Positions 27,482 to 34,596 of a stretch of 34,596 bases of DNA are shown here, in pieces (the stretch's first letter is position 1; each line of letters begins with the position of its first letter). Source of the DNA: Sulfuritalea sp. (lineage in GTDB: Bacteria > Pseudomonadota > Gammaproteobacteria > Burkholderiales > Rhodocyclaceae); assembly GCA_030696505.1 (NCBI GenBank), contig JAUYSD010000268.1, forward strand, positions 1-34,596, written 5' to 3'. The position numbers and the translations under genes were made by a program. The notes beneath the pieces were generated by a model. It ran no database searches. It saw nothing but the letters and a program-made list of their open reading frames with translations, and was not told the origin of the DNA.

Positions 27482-28539
27482 GCCAAGGGATTCTGCCGTC
27501 GATAGAAAAGCACCACCAGCAGCACGAACATGCCGACGTGAACCGCCCAGACGCCAATTTCAAAACGCAGTTTGCCTTGCGCAACCCAAGCTTGACTGAC
27601 GCTGAGCAGATTGCTGTAGATCATGTAAGTAAGCAGTGCGAAAATCAGGTTGTTGGTCCGTCCGGCACGCGGATTGACGAATGCCAGCGGTATCGCCAGT
27701 ACGGCCAGATTCAATGCCGCAAGAGGCAAGCCGAGACGCCACAGAAGTTCTGCCAGATGGGCCGGCTGAGGATCTCGCACGAGTTCCCACACCGGCTTGG
27801 TGCGCGGCGAATCCTCAAAGCCGCGGGCCTCCTTGGTTTCGATGCGCAAGGCATAGCGATCAAACTCCATCACCCGGTACTCGGGTGTTCCCGCGGTGCC
27901 CTCGTAGCGCCGCCCATGATCCAGAACGAGAAAACGGTCACCGTTGGGAACGGTTTCGGTGTGGCCTTGGGCCGTCGCCATGACGCCCAACCGGCCCTGC
28001 TGGATCGAGCTGATGAATACGTTCTTTACCTTCCCATCCTCGCCGGCAACGCTTTCCACGAAAAATACGCGGTCGGCGCCACTCGACTCGTTGAATGCGC
28101 CCGGGGACACCCGTGCCACGTCGTCGCGCTGGTCCATGCTCTGGCGGTACGCCTCGCTCTTTTGCGTCGCCCATGGCGCCAGCAGCAGTGAAAGAACGGC
28201 TATCACGAGCACCGGCGGCCCAACGAACTTCAATACCGGCTTGACCCAGGCGGTGAGGGGAATCCCCGATGACAGCCAGACCACCATCTCCGAATCGCGG
28301 TACCAGCGCGACAGCGTCATCAGCACCGCGACGAAGAGGGTCAGCGAAAGCAGTACCGGCAGATAGCTGATTGCACGAAAACCCAGCAGAGCAATTACCG
28401 CCTCGGACGCCAGCTTTCCGCCCGCCGCGTCCCCCAGCAGACGAATCAACTGGGTGGTCATCAGAATCGCGAAGAGGGCGACAAATACCCCCACCGCCGT
28501 ATGGGTGAACTCCCTAATTGCGGCGCGCTGGAAAATCAT
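27457..28539 (-). CDS. lptF: Lipopolysaccharide export permease LptF
   Basis: This 360-aa partner permease of LptG has the same topology: helices at about 10-120, a periplasmic jellyroll region (~130-270), and C-terminal helices. IFQRAAIREFTHTAVGVFV starts the protein, and the coupling helix contains RWYRDSEMVVWLSSGIPLTAW (~85). ATG 28539 was preferred to the track's 28986 extension, which would cross into pepA. It is divergent from pepA, as in many proteobacteria. Confidence 0.94.
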   Translation of the reverse strand: MIFQRAAIREFTHTAVGVFVALFAILMTTQLIRLLGDAAGGKLASEAVIALLGFRAISYLPVLLSLTLFVAVLMTLSRWYRDSEMVVWLSSGIPLTAWVKPVLKFVGPPVLVIAVLSLLLAPWATQKSEAYRQSMDQRDDVARVSPGAFNESSGADRVFFVESVAGEDGKVKNVFISSIQQGRLGVMATAQGHTETVPNGDRFLVLDHGRRYEGTAGTPEYRVMEFDRYALRIETKEARGFEDSPRTKPVWELVRDPQPAHLAELLWRLGLPLAALNLAVLAIPLAFVNPRAGRTNNLIFALLTYMIYSNLLSVSQAWVAQGKLRFEIGVWAVHVGMFVLLVVLFYRRQNPLAWGKLRWR

Positions 28540-28547
28540 CGTGTAAC

Positions 28548-28576
28548 AGAATATCTGCTTTGACTTTTGGTGAAAA
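28548..28576 (-). promoter_or_regulatory. Promoter for lptF-lptG
   Basis: On the minus strand TTTTCA (28576-28571) and TATTCT (28553-28548) are 17 nt apart, just 9 bp before the lptF ATG. The transcript would have almost no leader. Confidence 0.5.
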
Positions 28577-28596
28577 CTTGGGGAATAATCGCGGTA

Positions 28597-28625
28597 TTGG
28601 CGGAAACCACTCGAAACAGAACAAT
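28597..28625 (+). promoter_or_regulatory. Promoter for pepA
   Basis: TTGGCG (28597-28602) and AACAAT (28620-28625) are 17 nt apart and about 35 bp before the pepA start. The match to sigma-70 is moderate. It is divergent from the lptF promoter within the same 121-bp gap. Confidence 0.45.
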
Positions 28626-28660
28626 TTCTCCGATTTTCCGCCACCTCCAAGGAGAGCATT

Positions 28661-30184
28661 TTGGAATTTAGCATAAAAAGCGGAAGCCCGGAAAAGCAAC
28701 GCAGCGCGTGCGTTGTAGTCGGCGTCTTCGAACCGAGGAAGCTTTCCGCAGCGGCGGAGGTCATCGATAATGCCGCCCACCAATTTCTCAGCGATATATT
28801 GCGCCGCGGCGACATGGAGGGAAAGAGCGGCAGTTGCCTGTTGCTCCATGGTGTTCCCGGCGTCGAGGCGGATCGTATCCTGCTGGTCGGACTTGGCAAG
28901 GAAAGGGAATTCCGCGAAAAGGAATACCGCACCGCCGTGGCCGCCGCGGTGCGACAGCTCAACGAAACCGGGGGCTTCGACGGCACGCTTTATCTGACCG
29001 AACTTGCGGTCAAGAAGCGCGATGTTGCCTGGAAAATTCGACAGGCCGCGCTAGTGGTGCAAGAAACGCTCTACCGCTTCGATCGCCTCAAATCAAAGAA
29101 AGAGGAAGTGCGTCGCCCACTGCGCAAACTGACCTTCTGCGTCACCCGTCGCAATGAACTTGCCACGGCCGAAAACGCGCTGGCGGAAGGGCTGGCGATT
29201 GCGGCCGGGATGGATCTGGCCAAGGATCTCGGCAATCTGCCGGGCAACATCTGCACTCCGAGCTATCTCGCCGACCAGGCCAGGCAGCTCGCAAAATCGC
29301 ACGCATTGGGCGTCGATATTCTCGATCGCGCAGATATGGAAAAGCTCGGCATGCACACCCTGCTTTCCGTCGCCCGCGGCTCGCATGAGCCGCCCAGGTT
29401 CATCGTCCTACGGCATTCCGGAGGCGCCTCCGGGGCCAAGCCGGTGGTTCTGGTGGGCAAGGGCATCACCTTTGATTCCGGTGGCATTTCGCTCAAACCC
29501 GGGGCGGAAATGGACGAGATGAAATATGACATGTGCGGTGCTGCCAGCGTACTCGGCACGCTCAAGGCGGCTGCCATGATGAAACTGCCGCTCAATGTCG
29601 TCGGCGTCATTCCATCCACGGAAAATATGCCCGGCGGCGCGGCGACCAAGCCGGGCGACGTGATTACCTCGATGTCGGGGCAGACCGTGGAAATACTCAA
29701 CACCGACGCCGAGGGCCGCCTGATCCTGTGCGACGCCCTCACCTACGTTGAGCGCTTCGATCCGGAATGCGTGGTCGATATCGCGACGCTGACGGGCGCC
29801 TGCGTGATTGCACTGGGGCATGTCGCCACCGGCCTGCTGGCCAATAACGAAGGCCTCGCCAGGGAACTGCTCGATGCGGGCCAGGACGCCTACGATCGCG
29901 CCTGGCAAATGCCCCTGTGGGACGATTACCAGGAGCAATTGAAGAGCAACTTCGCCGACATGGCGAATATCGGCGGCCGGCCGGCCGGCACCATCACCGC
30001 AGCCTGCTTCCTCGCGCGCTTCACCGACAAGTACCATTGGGCGCATCTCGACATTGCCGGCACCGCCTGGCGTTCCGGCAAGGACAAGGGCGCCACCGGA
30101 CGACCGGTGCCTTTGCTCAGCCATTTCCTGATGGATCGCGCCAAAAGCGCCCCGAAACCGGTAGCCAAGCGCAAGCGGGGATGA
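28661..30184 (+). CDS. pepA: Leucyl aminopeptidase (M17)
   Basis: This 507-aa dizinc cytosolic aminopeptidase removes N-terminal residues. The family signature [16 protein letters not shown] is near residue 347, and metal ligands occur in [23 protein letters not shown] (~264). [14 protein letters not shown] (~190) and the C-terminal HLDIAGTAW (~459) complete the active-site half. The start is TTG 28661 with AAGGAG 6 nt upstream. It overlaps holC by 4 nt. The pepA-holC pairing is typical. Confidence 0.96.
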   Translation: MEFSIKSGSPEKQRSACVVVGVFEPRKLSAAAEVIDNAAHQFLSDILRRGDMEGKSGSCLLLHGVPGVEADRILLVGLGKEREFREKEYRTAVAAAVRQLNETGGFDGTLYLTELAVKKRDVAWKIRQAALVVQETLYRFDRLKSKKEEVRRPLRKLTFCVTRRNELATAENALAEGLAIAAGMDLAKDLGNLPGNICTPSYLADQARQLAKSHALGVDILDRADMEKLGMHTLLSVARGSHEPPRFIVLRHSGGASGAKPVVLVGKGITFDSGGISLKPGAEMDEMKYDMCGAASVLGTLKAAAMMKLPLNVVGVIPSTENMPGGAATKPGDVITSMSGQTVEILNTDAEGRLILCDALTYVERFDPECVVDIATLTGACVIALGHVATGLLANNEGLARELLDAGQDAYDRAWQMPLWDDYQEQLKSNFADMANIGGRPAGTITAACFLARFTDKYHWAHLDIAGTAWRSGKDKGATGRPVPLLSHFLMDRAKSAPKPVAKRKRG

Positions 30185-30609
30185 CCAAAATCACCTTTCT
30201 TCATGGCGCACACGACCGGCTACAAGCGGTCGCCGCATGGCTGGAGCGCGCCAGCGGCGAAGGCCGACGAGTATTGGTGTACGTACCAGCCGGCGACCGC
30301 CGGGACCATCTCGACCGCCTGCTGTGGACTCAACCCGCTACCGGCTTCACGCCCCACTGCCGTGCCGAGAACGATCTGGCGGCAGAAACCTCTATCGTCT
30401 TCGCATCGGGGCTCGACAATCCGCTCCACGACGAATGCCTGCTGAATCTGTCGGACGAAGTCCCGTCGGGTTTCAGCCGCTTCGAGGAACTGGTCGAAAT
30501 CGTCAGCATCGAAGATGCCGACCGCTTGCCCGGTCGCGAACGCTTCCGCTTTTATCGCGAACGCGGTTACCCGTTGGAAAACTGCGACATCTCCGGAGGC
30601 TTCCGATAG
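30181..30609 (+). CDS. holC: DNA polymerase III chi subunit
   Basis: This 142-aa protein links the clamp loader psi subunit to single-strand-binding protein. The start [20 protein letters not shown] and the segments [25 protein letters not shown] and [19 protein letters not shown] match HolC. It begins at ATG 30181 overlapping the pepA stop; the track shows it inside a longer unrelated frame (29917). The stop abuts the next ATG. Confidence 0.92.
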   Translation: MTKITFLHGAHDRLQAVAAWLERASGEGRRVLVYVPAGDRRDHLDRLLWTQPATGFTPHCRAENDLAAETSIVFASGLDNPLHDECLLNLSDEVPSGFSRFEELVEIVSIEDADRLPGRERFRFYRERGYPLENCDISGGFR

Positions 30610-30993
30610 ATGGCTGACGACGATACGGCTGATCTTCTGCGCCAGGCCGATGCGCTGATTCGACGCAACCGGACCTATGTTGCCGGCTCGGTCCCGGCGG
30701 CCCCTCAGGTCCCGCCACCCGACGACGATTTGCCTGTCCTTACCGACATCGTCACGGATCAGGAAGCCGCGCTGGCCACGGCCCCGCCACACATGCAGCA
30801 GCATCTCGACGCCTTGCGCGAGGAACTGTCGCGCTGGCTGGAGCAGGAATTGCCGCACGCCGTCCTGAAAGTCACGGATGGATTGGCGGATCAACTGATG
30901 GGAGAACTCACCCATCAAGCCGAAAAGAAGCTGCTGCCGCGCCTGATTGCGAGACTCGACGGCACTGCCGAGCAAAACCCGGCCGAAGAATAA
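30610..30993 (+). CDS. Small acidic helical protein downstream of holC
   Basis: I do not recognise this 127-aa protein. It starts immediately after the holC stop and is acidic. A helix at about 5-20 (DTADLLRQADALIRRNRTYV) is followed by a proline-rich linker (~25-45). A longer helix lies at about 60-120 (QHLDALREELSRWLEQELPH, ADQLMGELTHQAEKKLLPRL). Similar small genes follow holC in betaproteobacteria as far as I recall. No signal peptide or membrane segment is seen. Confidence 0.8.
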   Translation: MADDDTADLLRQADALIRRNRTYVAGSVPAAPQVPPPDDDLPVLTDIVTDQEAALATAPPHMQQHLDALREELSRWLEQELPHAVLKVTDGLADQLMGELTHQAEKKLLPRLIARLDGTAEQNPAEE

Positions 30994-31042
30994 ATCCAGG
31001 CAAGACGGACTTTCCCGGCAGTGCCCCGGGTCGAATCGGGAA

Positions 31043-31651
31043 TCAGCCCGGCGGTACGGTTTCCGCGAACGCGGGACGCTGCATCAGTTTTTCATACAGC
31101 AGCGACAGATTGGCATAATCCTCGCTCCACCGGATGTCGCCGAGACGGAAGGATACATAGCCCAGCGCACAGCCGACGGCAATGTCAGCCAGCGAGAGGC
31201 TGTTGCCATGGCACCAGGGCTGCTCACCCAGATCTTCCGACATGGCCTTCAGCGCTTGCGTGGTCTTGCCGCGCTGCCGTGCTATCCATGACGGACTACG
31301 CTCGCCGAGCGGACGCTGCGCCTCGAGAAACGCTGCCACGGCGGCATCCAGCACGCCGTCGGCAAGGGCCTCCCAACGCTTGACGCTGATGCGCTCGCGG
31401 CCGGAAGCCGGCAGCAGGCGACTGTTGGGTGCCACCATGTCCAGATACTCGGCGATGACCCGGGAATCGTAGAGCGTGCTGTTGTCGTCCAGCACCAGCA
31501 CGGGAACCTTGCCCAGCGGATTGAGCGCGGCGACCTGGTTGCCCTCCGCCCACGGCGAATCAATGACCAGATCGTAGTCGATCTTCTTTTCCGCCAGCAC
31601 GATGCGTATCTTGCGGACATAAGGGCTGGTAAGGGAACCGATCAGTTTCAT
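31043..31651 (-). CDS. Glutathione S-transferase family protein
   Basis: This 202-aa protein has a thioredoxin-like N-terminal domain (MKLIGSLTSPYVRKIRIVLA; GKVPVLVLDDNSTLYDSRVI, the glutathione-binding cis-proline and ES/DS site) and an all-helical C-terminal domain (~85-202) with NSLSLADIAVGCALGYVSFR. The S-P-Y sequence near residue 10 may supply the catalytic serine, as in zeta/beta-type classes. The substrate is not predictable. It stands alone, converging with the holC unit. Confidence 0.88.
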   Translation of the reverse strand: MKLIGSLTSPYVRKIRIVLAEKKIDYDLVIDSPWAEGNQVAALNPLGKVPVLVLDDNSTLYDSRVIAEYLDMVAPNSRLLPASGRERISVKRWEALADGVLDAAVAAFLEAQRPLGERSPSWIARQRGKTTQALKAMSEDLGEQPWCHGNSLSLADIAVGCALGYVSFRLGDIRWSEDYANLSLLYEKLMQRPAFAETVPPG

Positions 31652-31708
31652 TGGGGCAGATCATAGGATTTCGGGGCGTGGAAACTATAGCACGCCGCCC
31701 GTTTGTGA

Positions 31709-33169
<1,461 letters not shown>

Positions 33170-33170
33170 G

Positions 33171-33500
33171 ATGGCGTTTGCGGACAATCTCAAACAGCTG
33201 CCCCGCATCTCGCACCTTGCCGCGATCCAGTTGCTGGACAGCGAAGGTGCGGTTGCCGCGACCATAGAAAACAAGCCCGGGCAAACCGGATCGCTTTCCG
33301 TCTACAACCATCTCGGGCAGATATACGGCGCAATCACCGCCGAGGCTGCCAAAAAGGGGCTGGAACTGTATGCCGAGCATACCGACGACGCGCGGCAGAA
33401 TCCCGGCAAGCATCCAAACATCGACCGCCTGCTGGAACTGGCGAGCGACGGCAAGCATCTGCTGCGCGTCAAACACCTCTTCGCCACTGGAATCGACTAG
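33171..33500 (+). CDS. DUF2322 family protein
   Basis: This 109-aa soluble protein matches DUF2322, with FADNLKQLPRISHLAAIQLL at the start and KHPNIDRLLELASDGKHLL near residue 80. The function is unknown. It starts one base after purB and is probably in the same transcript, perhaps sharing a metabolic or housekeeping task. The 162-bp gap after it has small dyads (GGGGT-gat-ACCCC at 33522-33534) but no T tract. Confidence 0.85.
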   Translation: MAFADNLKQLPRISHLAAIQLLDSEGAVAATIENKPGQTGSLSVYNHLGQIYGAITAEAAKKGLELYAEHTDDARQNPGKHPNIDRLLELASDGKHLLRVKHLFATGID

Positions 33501-33662
33501 CCGGCGCCATTCTCGGTATTTGGGGTGATACCCCGTGAGCTCCTGCGTCTGTAACCCAGGTCACTTATCCGTTGACGGATGCATGGAATAATTTCCGGAC
33601 ACTGATCGTATACCGGATGCCGGTACCTGCTGGCCTTCCCCTCGACAGAAAAAGGAGTTCAA

Positions 33663-34133
33663 ATGAAATTCAACAAGATCGCCGTCGCAGCTCTCGCTAT
33701 TGGTCTCTCCGGAGCAACTCTGGCCCAAACGATCGGCAAGCCCGAAGACCAGATCCGCTGGCGCCAGTCGGTGATGCAGACTCTGGGCTGGAGCATGAGC
33801 CGCATCAAGGCCAACATCGAAGGCAGCTACAACAAGGATCAGGTGATCCAGGCCGCCAATACGATTCAGGCGCTGGCCAATTCAGGCTCAGGCGGGCTGT
33901 TCCAGCCGGGAACCGACACCGGCAAGGGCTGGCGCGAGACCAACGTGAAGCCTGAACTATTCACCAATTCCGTCAAACTGAAAGAAGTCGGCACTGCCTA
34001 CAACAAGGAGGCCAACGAAATGGCCAAGGTCGCCGCCGCCGGCGACGCCGCCGCGGTCAAGGCCCAGTTCGGCAATCTGGGCAAGGCCTGCAAGGGTTGC
34101 CACGACGAATTCCGCAAGGAGGAAAAGAAGTAA
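33663..34133 (+). CDS. Cytochrome c' (CycP type), periplasmic
   Basis: This 156-aa c-type cytochrome has a signal peptide (KFNKIAVAALAIGLSGATLA, cut near residue 21) and a four-helix bundle. One heme site CKGCH sits near the C-terminus, followed by DEFRKEEKK, as in cytochromes c'. The start DQIRWRQSVMQTLGWSMSRI is typical of the first helix. The family binds NO or CO in the periplasm. A strong ribosome-binding site (AAGGAG, 5 nt before ATG) precedes it. The adjacent convergent b-type cytochrome suggests a membrane electron partner. Confidence 0.9.
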   Translation: MKFNKIAVAALAIGLSGATLAQTIGKPEDQIRWRQSVMQTLGWSMSRIKANIEGSYNKDQVIQAANTIQALANSGSGGLFQPGTDTGKGWRETNVKPELFTNSVKLKEVGTAYNKEANEMAKVAAAGDAAAVKAQFGNLGKACKGCHDEFRKEEKK

Positions 34134-34166
34134 ATCGCCGGCAGCAATAAAAGCTTGGCACAAAGC

Positions 34167-34196
34167 AACGGCCACCTTCGGGTGGCCGTTTTCTTA
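34167..34196. terminator. Bidirectional terminator between cytochrome c' and the b-type cytochrome
   Basis: AACGGCCACC-TTCG-GGTGGCCGTT is a perfect 10-bp stem closing a TTCG tetraloop and is followed by TTCTT. It lies 33 bp after the cytochrome c' stop. On the minus strand the stem ends GTTGCTTTG, so termination there is weaker. The b-type gene stop (34194) touches its right edge. Confidence 0.85.
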
Positions 34197-34596
34197 CCAG
34201 TTCGGCGCCGCGGCAGGCGCCGCAGTGGATGGGGGCGACGCAATCCAGGCCCCGCTGGCGCCATAGGCGGCGCCCAGGGCAATCGCCAGCGCGAAGCAGA
34301 AAGCCAGCGCTCCGCCGCCCTGCGCCGTCTCGCCATCCGCTACGGCGAGGAGAGCGTTTCTTGCTCGACCGCCCTGTAGCGCAGGGGCTGTATCAGCACC
34401 ATCCCCGGGGATACCGCTTCGCATAACTTTCCAGCCCGTGATCATGGGCATGATCAGGGTTTCCTTCTTGAAGCTGACGTAATAGACGATGGCGCCCAGG
34501 TGCGCCAGCACCAAGAGGATGGTCAGCGGCTCGATCAGGCGATGGATGCCGGCCACCCGATCCGAAAACTCCTTGCCGACCAGGGCGTAGAGCGGT
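34194..34596 (-). CDS. Cytochrome b561-family membrane protein (5' end beyond the window)
   Basis: The last 133 codons are visible; the frame runs off the right edge, where PLYALVGKEFSDRVAGIHRL continues beyond the track's GTG at 34556. Membrane segments include EPLTILLVLAHLGAIVYYVSF (with a histidine that could ligate heme b) and a C-terminal FCFALAIALGAAYGASGAW. A soluble linker with DGADTAPALQGG and a proline-alanine tail separate and follow them. It resembles the di-heme b561/hydrogenase b-type cytochromes that often sit beside cytochrome c' genes. The ORF track start is inside the gene. Confidence 0.75.
   Translation of the reverse strand, partial: PLYALVGKEFSDRVAGIHRLIEPLTILLVLAHLGAIVYYVSFKKETLIMPMITGWKVMRSGIPGDGADTAPALQGGRARNALLAVADGETAQGGGALAFCFALAIALGAAYGASGAWIASPPSTAAPAAAPNW

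Overview
The window looks like chromosomal DNA from a GC-rich betaproteobacterium. The best guess is Rhodocyclales or a close relative. This rests on gene order and protein families: xseB-ispA-dxs beside a Rieske oxygenase, rpsP-rimM-trmD-rplS, ilvBNC/pssA/leuA, a sigma factor-DUF3619-DUF3106-RDD cluster next to lptFG-pepA-holC, purB-DUF2322, and cytochrome c' with a b-type cytochrome. The order assignment is inference; no rRNA or tRNA gene is visible to settle it. Most genes are housekeeping and tightly packed, with many 4-nt start/stop overlaps. I see no IS element, CRISPR array, prophage or attachment site.

Layout. 1-2775 (-): the start of an NAD-dependent formate dehydrogenase operon (fdsG, fdsB cut by the window edge) behind a LysR regulator. 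2894-6248 (+): a divergent two-gene unit of a flavin dehydrogenase and a standalone thiamine-diphosphate enzyme, both of unknown substrate. 6256-8278 (-): a Rieske oxygenase and an EamA exporter separated by a strong hairpin. 8519-12455 (+): xseB-ispA-dxs (isoprenoid precursors), then folE2. 12569-14561 (-): rpsP-rimM-trmD-rplS. 14947-16461 (+): an uncharacterised 504-aa protein. 16458-18275: divergent yihY and wrbA-DUF2069. 18259-24322 (-): branched-chain amino-acid genes ilvB-ilvN-ilvC and leuA, with pssA between; a leucine-rich 36-codon ORF and a terminator-like hairpin precede leuA. 24487-26410 (+): sigma factor, DUF3619, DUF3106, RDD. 26387-28539 (-): lptF-lptG. 28661-30993 (+): pepA-holC-small acidic protein. 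31043-31651 (-): a GST. 31802-33500 (+): purB-DUF2322. 33663-34596: cytochrome c' (+) convergent with a cytochrome b561-type protein (-, cut by the edge).

The most interesting points are these. (1) The sigma-DUF3619-DUF3106-RDD cluster reads like a sigma factor, single-span membrane partner, exported helical sensor and membrane protein, so it may be an undescribed envelope-response system. The sigma gene seems to start at a CTG codon inside a small RNA switch. (2) There is a probable leucine attenuator before leuA. (3) The flavin/TPP enzyme pair sits opposite the formate dehydrogenase regulator. (4) A dyad lies between ilvB and the sigma gene. (5) The main acetolactate synthase carries an altered diphosphate motif (GEA for GDG). 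All coordinates and translations were read by eye; family assignments come from motif recognition, not database searches.
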